Assembly (NCBI GenBank): GCA_012064415.1
Contig: SSNU01000275.1
Location: 38,980 to 102,979, forward strand
Length of the DNA: 64,000 nucleotides
Source: Gyrodactylus bullatarudis
Lineage: Eukaryota; Platyhelminthes; Monogenea; Gyrodactylidea; Gyrodactylidae
Reading direction: 5' to 3'
Of the stretch, positions 48,654-57,508 are shown one piece after another. A model generated the notes under the pieces. That model worked only from the letters and a program-made list of their open reading frames with translations, had not been told where the DNA came from and ran no database searches. The position numbers and the translations under genes were made by a program. Every line of letters begins with the position of its first letter. The first letter of the stretch is position 1.

Positions 48654-48866
48654 TCAAACTCTTCCTGGGAACGGCTCACTCGAATGTTTACTCTTCCAAT
48701 GATCCTCGTAGGTTTTTATATTTCCCATGGACGACTTGCACTTAATGCATATTACGGTCAAAGCTGCTGCCGCTGCCTCCTTCTGATTAACACGGTTTTT
48801 ATCGTTACCAGCATTCTTTTTTGCATTCTTCTGTTGAGCCTGAATCTTTTGTTGGCCGCGAGCCAT
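48654..48866 (-). CDS. ZNF706-like small C2H2 zinc-finger protein, copy A
   Basis: Single exon, 70 aa. It starts MARGQQKIQAQQKNAKK like ZNF706/4F5-type proteins, followed by an Ala-rich helix and one zinc finger C-x2-C-x12-H-x4-H (CIKC...HWKSKH). Human ZNF706 is 76 aa and represses differentiation genes in stem cells; a role here is inferred only. The stop codon is 19 bp from the ANKRD39 stop. The nearest AATAAA on this strand (48612-48617) lies inside the ANKRD39 coding sequence. Confidence 0.9.
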   Translation of the reverse strand: MARGQQKIQAQQKNAKKNAGNDKNRVNQKEAAAAALTVICIKCKSSMGNIKTYEDHWKSKHSSEPFPGRV

Positions 48867-49184
48867 AACTAATTTAGTTGTTCAATATCTAAGATATTAT
48901 ATCTTTAAGAAATTCAAGATTTAAGATATTATATTATTTTTATCTTGAAGATAAAAATTTAAATTTCAAGAATCTTTAAACTTTGGGCCAAGTTACATGT
49001 TCAATTAATTTCTAAATTAATGATACTATTTGGAGTTTTAAATTTAAAATTTTCTCATAAACTTAAATAAAAGTTACTTAACAATGTTAACATATGAGTG
49101 GTAATATCATTTGATAAAATTGAAGTATTAGTTAATCATTAGTCATCAATATTATATATTATTGTAGAGCTGAATGAATACTAT

Positions 49185-49409
49185 TCACGGTGAGCTTTCT
49201 TCTGAAATAGGAAAAAGTTTACCAGGATGCTTGCTTTCCCAATGTTCTTTATATGTCCTTAAACTGCCCATTGATGATTTGCATAATTCACAGGTGTAGG
49301 ATAATCCAGCAGCTGCCGCTTCTTTCTGGTTCTTACCCTTTTTAGAGATCTCTGCTTGTCTTTTAGCATTTTTTTGTTGAGACTGAATTTTTTGATGTCC
49401 ACGTGCCAT
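49185..49409 (-). CDS. ZNF706-like small C2H2 zinc-finger protein, copy B
   Basis: Single exon, 74 aa. Start at 49409 (ATGGCACGTGG), since only this ATG gives the conserved MARG opening. Zinc finger CELC...HWESKH with C-x2-C-x12-H-x4-H spacing. It shares the KNQKEAAAA linker and CKSSMG with copy A, 319 bp away in the same orientation, so the pair is a tandem duplication. Copy B keeps the KIQSQQKNAKRQA opening closer to ZNF706, and copy A has drifted more. Confidence 0.9.
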   Translation of the reverse strand: MARGHQKIQSQQKNAKRQAEISKKGKNQKEAAAAGLSYTCELCKSSMGSLRTYKEHWESKHPGKLFPISEESSP

Positions 49410-50483
49410 TTTCAAGCTTCAAAGCTGAAGAAAACTGCCAGAAAGAATACATACCTGGCTATCAAAGTAATTTTATCTAAAGAATTTGCGCACAATCTTA
49501 AATTGCACACCTTTTCTTCTCAATCTTCTTAAATACAACCGAATGTATCTGACTAAATGTATCTGTATAAATAATACTATATAAATCTATATATATCTAC
49601 AGTTGTGAGGGTAATATTCGTCATTTTTCTGTATAGGCAATTTCATATTTTTTATTCTAAACTTCTAAGTTAGAAGTTCTAACAAGAAATCTAATTTTTT
49701 AAAATCAATACTTATTTCCAAGTACAGTAGACGGTCTATTGAATAAACTCATTTAACCAAAGTTATTTTTCCAATTTCAAAAAGTCATTGGAAAAAGCTA
49801 AATTTTTTCAGACGTCATGTAATAACGAATCAATGTCATGGCCTTTTAATTTCGATTTTAGTGACTAAAATCTTATGCAAAAAATCGTCGTAGGATCAAA
49901 TCTTTAAGCAATTTGGCTCAGAAAATTACGTTCATCACTAGATTCAAGCACTAAAATTTAGATTCCTAGACTGACTTTACAACCTACTTAAAAAAAGTGT
50001 CTGTGACAACTCTCCAATGGATTCTCCATATCTTCAAAAAACACACAAAGAAATAGATTAATATGATTGTCTCTTATTGTTCAGTCTCTATACGAGGTAT
50101 AATTCTGTAACGCTTGCTACTTGTTTGTTGGTTCATTGTGAGTACATTGAATAGTTTGTGTGTTGTCTTTCAATAAGGGGGGGGGCAGCAGAGGCAACAC
50201 CTTCTTACCTAAATTTCCGCAATCAGCCGTACTCTTATCAAGATAATAATTCATCTACATTCCAAAAAAATTAAGATCATTCACATGCTAAATGTAAGAA
50301 CCCATTTAATCCACATGTCATTGGTTCATACCATTTGACCTTTGACCTGATTGGTCGAGTTAGTATGCTCTATAGATTAGAATTAATCCACATTTTAAAA
50401 TTGGATAAATCGATGAATTGTGAAGACTCTCGCATTGAAAATTGTTATTTACAATGTAATTAATTAAGTAAGCCACAGTATCT
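49410..50483. other. Intergenic, upstream of ZNF706-like B
   Basis: AT-rich spacer with a run of nine or more G at 50177-50185, unusual here. No gene recognised. Confidence 0.5.
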
Positions 50484-50694
50484 TTAACCCTTTCGGTGCC
50501 GAGACTATTTCACAATTTTAGTAAAAACCAAATTTTAGTTATGAAGATACCGAGTTATTTGGCCAAAAATATTACCAATGCAAGTTCACATTTTGGGCTT
50601 TAATTGATCCAGAAACCTATCAAACTGGTAGAGTTATGAAGGTTCAAAAAATTGAAAAATGGACATATATGTCCATCGGCACCGAAAGGGTTAA
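50484..50694. mobile_element. piggyBac-type MITE with TTAA duplication
   Basis: The 203-bp element (50488-50690) is flanked by TTAA on both sides (50484-50487, 50691-50694). Inverted ends begin CCCTTTCGGTGCCGA and end TCGGCACCGAAAGGG. TTAA targets and CCC-starting ends are the mark of piggyBac transposons. No transposase. Confidence 0.85.
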
Positions 50695-51154
50695 ACTTTT
50701 CTTTCTTTATTAAAATTTTTAATTTTAAAATAAAAGAAAAAGAGATGAATGGAAATTTTTTGGTATTAAAATTTTCAAAATGTCCAATTCTTGAACTGAA
50801 GACAGAGTTGAGAATAGTAGATTTTTTATCAATCAGATGAAAACATAAGGTACTTATTTATAGCAGATGGTTTTTCAAATTTGATTTTTCTGCAGGTCAT
50901 CTGATTGGTGTTAAGGTTTATTCAATCTTGAATAGTTATTTATAGATCTGAACCAATAGAAATACATCTTTCTCTCCCCTTTCATTTTCTACAGATAGAC
51001 CAATACAAGCCAAAAGACAACATAGTCAGGTAGTAAGCGAACAACGCTATAGTCAATCTATGCCGAACAGCTCCCTGAAGAACTACTTGGTTCAAAATTA
51101 TAGAAATACTAAGGTTTTTAGATAAAACTGAAGAGAGTTCAGGTTACAAGCGTC

Positions 51155-51200
51155 TCATCCACTGAAGAAGGTACTTGACCATATCAGTACTTAAAAATCT
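51155..51200 (+). other. Decayed PLE-type hairpin
   Basis: CTGAAGA at 51162-51168, then a GTACT/AGTAC stem with a 10-nt loop, but TAAA where the core needs GAAA. Compare 20055-20104 and 56450-56490. Confidence 0.4.
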
Positions 51201-51296
51201 GAAAAAGTCCTTGTATTCAAATTAAATCTGTTGTTTGTAACTGATTTTTAATACATCATTAGTTAGTTGTACAAACGTTGAGAGCAAAATAAGTAA

Positions 51297-51445
51297 AAAA
51301 GGATGCCGAAAGTGTGAGGAATAAGCGCTTTATTTCAGGCATACTCATCAGCCTCTTACAATGTAAGACTTACATGTCAGATACAGTACAAAATACAAAG
51401 AAAATTAAAAATTGATCTGATTGGCTGCTCTCTTCAATAGGTGTG
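51297..51445. repeat. Outer inverted arm, left (with hammerhead-like motif)
   Basis: About 145 bp almost identical to the inverse of 56160-56316, with one substitution and one 2-bp indel that I can count over about 140 bp. On the minus strand it carries CTGATGA (51345-51351), 8 nt, GAAA (51333-51336) and a self-complementary ATAA(A)GCGCTTAT. The pair encloses a 4.7-kb block of nested elements. Confidence 0.85.
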
Positions 51446-51857
51446 GCTCGAATTTGAGTTCAAGTTTACCATATTCCACAATATATATTCGTCAACCTTT
51501 TTGAGGATTATAGACGTTTGCTCCGGACAATGCCGGGAATGTATAAAATCCTACAGGATGGCACAAAATTCACTAGAACCAGAACTAAAACAAATGATTT
51601 CCAACCGCTAATCTTCGAAAAGAAAGTGAATTTTTTTTGTTAGAAAATCTGTATTGAAAAAAGTAAATAGAAATTAAAGATAAAATTTGTACAAAAGCGT
51701 AGAAGTTTAAAATAATAATGATATGAGTAATACATCTTGGTTCGGTTAAAAAATAAAGAATAGATAGATTCAATCTTTGTTTTTGTTCGTTTTTGATAAT
51801 AAAATCGGTTAGAATAACAATTCTGAAAATTCAATTCGAAATCATTCTGGTAAAATC

Positions 51858-52814
51858 TCAATAATGTAGATCAGGATATAAAAGTGTTTTAGAATAATCG
51901 ATTTTTGATCTTAAATGATCCATAACACATTTTACTGAGTATAGATTCGAACAGTTAGCTAAGTCATATTTTGAGTTAAGATAATTGTAGAATGAGAGTA
52001 ATATATTATCTTCAAAGGAGGTATTTCTTAAGTTATATGCTTGTTCAATTTTAATAGATGACTCATTGAATATTTTAATTATGAATGCGTATCTCCGTAT
52101 CCATAGTGGATTGAGCCCTGACACTAAGATACGAGCGTTGTATGAATTTAAATCAGGATAAATTGAATATAAGAAACCACTTTGAGTTCTCTCTAGTTCT
52201 CGTGCTTGATCAATGGTTAAGTTAATCAGCAACGGTGAGATATAATCAAAATGTGGAAGGACCATTGATTTGTATGCTCTCAATCTTAAAAATGGAGATT
52301 TAGAGAATTTTAAGATTGTAAAAATCATTGATTTAATTTTTGAGGTGCTAGAAAAGGGATTAATTTTGAGTTTGGAATTTAAACCGAAACCTAGATCAGT
52401 TTTAACGGAGACAATTTCTCCAGGAAGTAGAAGCGATTCAAGGAGGGTTGCAGGGAGACCAGATGGGAGCATAATTTTGCATTTATCTCTATTAATATAG
52501 AGCCCCATTGCCTCAAGTGAATCTTTGAGAAGGGAGAAGTTATGGTTTATTTTCATTATGTCAAGGGAATTTTTCACCTTGAAGACGAATTTTAAGTCGT
52601 CTGCAAATTTAAAAAGGGCACCCTCCATGCCCTCAGGAAGCTGTATATCAGCGAAGCAAAGATTAAAGAGAAGAGGACCGATCGTTGAGCCTTGAGGGAC
52701 TCCAGAATTTATGGCTTCTAGTTTACTAGTGGTGTTGTTAAAATTGACATATTGTACACGATTGCATAGAAAATACATTGTTAGATTAATAATATACGGG
52801 TCTATTGAATGCAA
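51858..52814 (-). pseudogene. LINE (non-LTR) reverse transcriptase fragment
   Basis: Open frame of 318 codons starting inside an RT domain. The visible boxes are SGVPQGSTIGPLLFNL, the catalytic FADDLKF (F/YADD), an MGLYINRDKCKIM-like segment, then LPHFDYISPL and ELERTQSGFLYSIYPDL of the thumb and C-terminal region. The endonuclease and first RT boxes are absent, so it is 5'-truncated. The boxes fit CR1/jockey-like elements, but I cannot fix the clade. It abuts the Penelope remnant at 52.8 kb head to head. Confidence 0.85.
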
Positions 52815-53660
52815 TGTTGAAAGAGATGAATTCCAATATAGTCATAGATGCCACGCTTCATGATCAACTTAGAAGTTCAAATAGTAATGTAAATAGGTTA
52901 TATGGTCTTCCTAAGATTCACAAAATGAACCGTGATGCCACAAGCCAAGAGATTTCCTTCCGTCCAGTGTTAGACCAAAGACCCATAAAATTGCCAAATG
53001 GCTGAATGAAATACTTAAGCCAATGAAAGAAGAGATGTGTAAGTTCTCTCTGAAAGATTCGGACAAAATAAAAGACAAAAATGCCAAACTAATGAATTAT
53101 AACTCTTTTGTACCAATGAGGTACAAAAACGGTCTGGTGAGATCTATGTTCAATAGAACCAAAAAACTGGTATCAGAGGAAGTATGGGAAGAAGAGAAGG
53201 ACAAACTCATCAAAATATTAATGAGTAACAATTACCCTAAACAATTTATTCTCAACCATATGGAGACCAATGAGGTAGATAGAATAGAAGATGAAAACAA
53301 AAAACCAGTTTGTCTTATAATTCCATATAAAGGAGATAACCATAGTTCTACGTTGAAGCAAAAAGTGAATGAATTATTCCAAAAAAACATTACCAGGAAA
53401 AAGGGTCAGATGTTAACCAATGAATCAAAAGACTTGTTAGACTTGTAAAGCGGAATACATTGGACATACCACAAGGAGATTAGAAGACAGAGTAGAGGAA
53501 CATCTCTACACGGGTAATACTGCAATTAGAGATCATGTGAAGGTCTGTGACAAAAAATCTTCCCCTTCAAACTTTTAAATTCCTTATAGACAAAACGGAA
53601 GAAATGTCAACGCCTTAGACTGCTGAAGCCTTCTTTAGGACTTACTTGGCCAAATACGAA
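52800..53660 (+). pseudogene. Penelope-like element remnant, internally deleted
   Basis: 52805-53003 encodes RLYGLPKIHKM and FRPV, hallmarks of PLE reverse transcriptase. A frame change then gives KIAKWLNEILKPM. The catalytic palm is missing and sequence jumps to the thumb (53085-53230, FVPMRYKNGLVRSMFNRT). After a stop, 53448-53560 encodes AEYIGHTTRRLEDRVEEHLYTGN, the GIY-YIG endonuclease. One frameshift, one deletion and one stop: inactive. Confidence 0.85.
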
Positions 53661-54185
53661 CAGTAGAAGCAGAGAATTACAAACAAACAATCAACTGGTA
53701 GAGACAAAGAAGAGAAATAGAAATTCAGATATTAGTACAATGATAGTACAAACAATAATAAAATCCCAAAATACTTTAGTTCAAGCCAATAATCAAAAAG
53801 AAATTGCCATTATTTCAGAATCAATTTATATTTATTATTTCTTTTTTTGAAAATCCTTCTTCACAAAGTCTATGAAAATGAACTCATCTATCTGTAATCA
53901 TGAACATATGCTGTGCATATCTTGTACTATATCATAGATGTATGAATACCTTTTATGTTACATGTATATTCCAATTATACTCTCACCCTAGGGTGGGAAT
54001 TAACGTACATAACATCCAGAAAAGAATTGACAATGTGATAATTAGGGCCTCAAGAAACTAGACCTAAAAACCAAATCTCTTGACCTGTTAACAACTTTTA
54101 AAATTTTTAGGTCATTTTTTAAGACCTCATATAATTTTTCCTATAAAAAGTATCAAACATTTTTATTATAATATAATATTATTTG
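53660..54185. other. Spacer between PLE remnant and hAT fragment
   Basis: AT-rich, with no gene or clear repeat visible. Confidence 0.4.
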
Positions 54186-54360
54186 ATATTCAAAACGATC
54201 TTCATTGAAGTTCCGGATCGGCGATAAAATATGTTGCATAATCGAAAATGATCTTTCAATATCACATGTGGTGCTTTGAGCATTCAATAGTTGATCGTAC
54301 AGTTCTGGATTGATGTTGGAAAATTCGAAGTTGGCAACATTACTTATTTCCTGTTTCCAA
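54186..54360 (-). pseudogene. hAT-type transposase, C-terminal piece
   Basis: The minus strand encodes EISNVANFEF...CDIERSFSIMQHILSPIRNF. ERSFS...IL..RNF is the C-terminal dimerisation signature of hAT-like transposases. It is separated from its N-terminal portion (55655-56110) by the Penelope insertion at 54354-55675. Confidence 0.75.
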
Positions 54361-54401
54361 TGAAGAATTCATTGTAAGGATTTAGAAGACAAGTGAATAT
54401 T

Positions 54402-54441
54402 TAGTGATAAAGCTTATATTTCACCGGATCTCATCAGACTC
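54402..54441 (-). ncRNA. Hammerhead-like motif, left arm
   Basis: CTGATGA (54431-54437), 8 nt, GAAA (54419-54422), an ATAA/TTAT stem III with a GCT loop (one unpaired T), C at 54406, then ACT pairing with AGT. Stem II is weak. Confidence 0.55.
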
Positions 54442-54582
54442 TTACACCGGCTAGATATATATACAATTTTAAAACAGATAAAATGTTTAATAAAATCCTC
54501 TGATTGGTTCAATCGGATTTGAGCACAATAGAGCACAAGGGGAAGGAGGGATTTCAATTCAATTGGTTGTTTGTCTCCAGGA

Positions 54583-55524
54583 TCATTGTTTCCTCCTAAC
54601 GTATCTATCCATCGTTGGTTGCCCACTTAGACTTTTACGTTTTCTGCCCTTCTTAGTGATTGCAGGTGCAGGTTTCTTACCATTTCTATTTCCGCTAATT
54701 ACAGGTTGAGAGATGATTAGATTATCAACTTTCGTTGACTTTTCTGAGTTTTCACTTTTTCTCTCATTTGTACTTGTTACTAGGGAAGAGGACTGTAGAT
54801 TATTGCATTGAGACGTAGATTCAACTACTTGCTCATTTTGTTCACTAATTGGATTGACCACATTATTCTCTGCAATTTGGGTTGAGCTAGCAACAGGACT
54901 CTCTGCTAATAACTTTGCAACCTTTGATAACTTTTTCTTGTTCGTAAACCGCTTCTTACCTGTGAAACCCAATTGTGTAGCTAATTCTTTTTGCTTGCAC
55001 AAATCAGGCTTAAGTACCTTGATATAATGGGTTTCGGCCTTTCCCAGGACTTGTTCTCTCACAATACGACATTCACTTGGATTGGCTTGGAACAAGATGC
55101 TGAAATTGCTCACATCAGCAGTGTGATTTGATGCCATCAGATGTTCTTGTACCGCCGACCCAATGTTTCCCGTTCTCAGATGCTCCTTTATTCGCGCCTT
55201 CACAGGTCTCACTGTTTGGCCGACGTAGGCAGATCCACATTTACATTTGAACAAATAAATTACTCCCTTCTTTTCCAACCAGGGTACTGGATCTTTGTTA
55301 AGGTCGGGAATTAACTTAGTTGTTTTTGGTAAAATACTGAGTTTGTGGCCAGGGAACGTCTTTTTTGTAATCTCGAACAGCTTGTTATTCAAGATTTGAT
55401 GTGCTGCATCTCCTTTGAAAGGCAACTTCAAATAAATTGGAGTCAATTCATCAACTTCTTTTTCAGCTTTTGATCTCAGGTTCGAGTGCTTATCGACAAA
55501 AGCTTCAGGATAACCATCTGACAT
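54583..55524 (-). CDS. Penelope-like GIY-YIG endonuclease, reverse transcriptase missing
   Basis: Intact frame of 313 codons. Residues 1-85 resemble the region between PLE reverse transcriptase and endonuclease (YLKLPFKGDAAHQILNNKL). The GIY-YIG domain follows at 87-190: GVIY (87-90), CKCG (94-97), AYVGQT (99-104), Arg111, His115, and the KPDLCKQKEL end with cysteine. A basic Ser/Asn-rich tail ends at 313. The domain nicks target DNA for target-primed reverse transcription in complete elements. Here there is no RT, so the protein could act only with an RT supplied from elsewhere. Starts 10 bp inside the right arm. Confidence 0.85.
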   Translation of the reverse strand: MSDGYPEAFVDKHSNLRSKAEKEVDELTPIYLKLPFKGDAAHQILNNKLFEITKKTFPGHKLSILPKTTKLIPDLNKDPVPWLEKKGVIYLFKCKCGSAYVGQTVRPVKARIKEHLRTGNIGSAVQEHLMASNHTADVSNFSILFQANPSECRIVREQVLGKAETHYIKVLKPDLCKQKELATQLGFTGKKRFTNKKKLSKVAKLLAESPVASSTQIAENNVVNPISEQNEQVVESTSQCNNLQSSSLVTSTNERKSENSEKSTKVDNLIISQPVISGNRNGKKPAPAITKKGRKRKSLSGQPTMDRYVRRKQ

Positions 55525-55587
55525 TAGAAGTTCTTTTATTAAACATTTTATCTGTTTTAAAATTGTATATATATCTAGCCGGTGTAA

Positions 55588-55627
55588 GAGTCTGATGAGA
55601 TCCGGTGAAATATAAGCTTTATCACTA
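55588..55627 (+). ncRNA. Hammerhead-like motif, right arm
   Basis: AGT, CTGATGA (55592-55598), 8 nt, GAAA (55607-55610), then TATAAGCTTTATC ending at 55623 and ACT. Mirror copy of 54402-54441. Confidence 0.55.
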
Positions 55628-55654
55628 AATATTCTCTTGTCTTCTAAATCCTTA

Positions 55655-56110
55655 CAATGAATTCTTCATTGGAAAAAGATAATATTCTTGAAGACGTTCG
55701 GCGTTACTTCCCACTTTATTACTTATTTCATTGTCATTGAGTCGTTTCTTCAGATACCTTTTCAGATTGATAGGATCATTTTTGAAATTGACACCTTTCA
55801 GTAGTTCATATGCTGTTCTTATCGTGAACTCCTTGGCTACAAATTTCTTGATCATATCAGAAAGGATTGAATAATAGGATTTTATTTCTTATAAATCTTT
55901 CACCAGATCATCTTGATTAACTGACTCCAATACTTTCTTCTTTGTTTCCAAACCTTCGATGATGGACTTAACGTGACAGAAATTTAAAATATAATAATTT
56001 GTCGCCTCGAGCCAAGTTCTCCATCGTGTAATGATCAGTGTAGGAGGTTGACCTATGGCATCAAAGGCTGCTTGATAGTGACGATTCTTCACTACTGAAG
56101 CTTTCACATT
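55655..56110 (-). pseudogene. hAT-type transposase, central piece
   Basis: The minus strand encodes AIGQPPTLIITRWRTWLEA, then NYYILNFCHVKSIIEGL, the conserved TRWxTWLxA...YY...F..VK block of hAT transposases. A stop at about 55890 is followed in the same frame by SDMIKKFVAKEF...NDNEISNK, continued at 54360 (EISN shared). Broken by one stop and the Penelope insertion. Confidence 0.75.
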
Positions 56111-56159
56111 TTTTTATCACTGATAATTTATCAGTGATAATATACAGATTACCCACCCC

Positions 56160-56316
56160 CTAAAAACCTATTGAAGAGCAGCCAATCAGATCAATTTTTA
56201 ATTTTCTTTGTATTTTGTACTGTATCTGACATGTAAGTCTTACATTGTAAGAGGCTGATGAGTATGTCTGAAATAAAGCGCTTATTCCTCACACTTTCGG
56301 CATCATTTTTTACTTA
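56160..56316. repeat. Outer inverted arm, right (with hammerhead-like motif)
   Basis: Inverse partner of 51297-51445. On the plus strand CTGATGA (56255-56261), 8 nt, GAAA (56270-56273), then TAAAGCGCTTATTC. Confidence 0.85.
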
Positions 56317-56449
56317 AAAATTAAATCTAATTTTACTAATATTTATTAAAGATTTCAGATTCCATTATGGAACAAACTAATTTTCCTGATTGATCTGTGA
56401 TAAAAACATCGCAATGGGACTTAAGTCTGAACTTTAGATTGCAAGTGTC

Positions 56450-56490
56450 TCATTCATTGAAAAAGGTATCTAAATATCGAAACGTCTAGA
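56450..56490 (+). other. PLE-type / hammerhead-like hairpin, degenerate
   Basis: TTGAAAA (expected CTGANGA), then a 5-bp stem GGTAT/ATATC with a CTAA loop, then GAAACGTC. 'cgaaacgtc' after a hairpin is typical of Penelope-like tails. Confidence 0.45.
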
Positions 56491-56499
56491 AGAGGCTTT

Positions 56500-57508
56500 G
56501 GTATTTCATCATCCATAAGTTAATCTCGAGAAAAATCAACCTGTAGTATTCAAAAATTTATTCAGGGATCAGGATGATATCAGATACTTTTTTGTTGTAG
56601 TATCAACTTTGAAGATGAACGAAAAACTGAACAAATTCATGATTAATAATAACAATAATAATTTATTTTTAATCGGATTAATTGTAGTGGTCAGACTCAT
56701 GTTTTGGTTTTGTGAAAGCATCTCTCATTCTAGGTCGTTCTTTAAATAATAATAACAAGTGTTGTATTTAATCAATAACAATAATAATATGGGTCTGATA
56801 GTTTTGGGTTTTTTTGTCTGTTTGTTTTAAAATTAATAAACATTAACGATAACATATAGTAAAATCTTTTCATGATAGTTTTTTTGATTAAAAACGTTTT
56901 TTATGTTAATTTATTTCTTTATACAACAAATGTTTAAGAGGTCATTTCTAAACTTAATAAATAGAAAAGAAAAATAAAGTCTTGGGTTTTCAAAGTGTCT
57001 GTTGCTAAGTTTTGAGTAATAGAAAAGACTGAGAGAAAATCAGAGACAAATAATAATAATAATTCAAAGCAAATTAAAAATTAACATGATTTCATGTTAT
57101 TTGGCAATGTCCTCCCTCATGTTCGAGAGCCTATTTTATACGATGTGGGGGGAATTTGAAATCTTCTGTTCGTAAAATCTCAGGATAAAAAGACAAAGTT
57201 TTTTATCTTTTTGTTTTCTAGATTTTTTGGGAAAATTATTTTGCAATTTCAATTGTAATTGCCTGTCTAAAGTTTGTAAAATAACAGAAGTTCATCTTTC
57301 AAATCTTATTTAGTTATTTAGGCTCTGAGGAATTATTTTCGTAGCGTTAGCAATCCCTGTGAGATAGATGTGTCTGTAAGATTTTTCATTGGCTGTTTTT
57401 TTGTTGTTGGATGGTTTCAATTAAAGAAATAGGAACTTTTGCTCAATGGGTTTTGTCGTGTGAGTTGAAAAAAATTGTTTCTTTTTGTTTTTTGTAAATA
57501 CAATCACT
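56500..57508 (-). other. Paramyosin 3' flank / probable 3' UTR
   Basis: AT-rich, with ATA/AAT runs near 56645-56665, 56745-56790 and 57048-57062. A minus-strand AATAAA at 56910-56915 is a candidate polyadenylation signal, giving a 3' UTR of about 0.6 kb. Confidence 0.5.

Larger units (their letters stand above)
54354..55675 (-). mobile_element. RT-less Penelope-like element with inverted arms, inserted in a hAT pseudogene
   Basis: Arms 54354-54496 and 55534-55675 are inverted and differ at about one site over 140 bp, suggesting a recent origin. They flank one open frame (54583-55524). Each arm holds a hammerhead-like core. Hammerhead motifs in terminal repeats are known for Penelope-like retroelements. 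hAT coding sequence lies on both sides, so the element interrupts it. Confidence 0.8.

Noticed and set aside
56114..56140. Perfect palindrome ttatcactgataa...
   Set aside because: Short and AT-rich. It resembles the ribozyme cleavage-side sequence but lacks CTGANGA and GAAA, so not called as a ribozyme.
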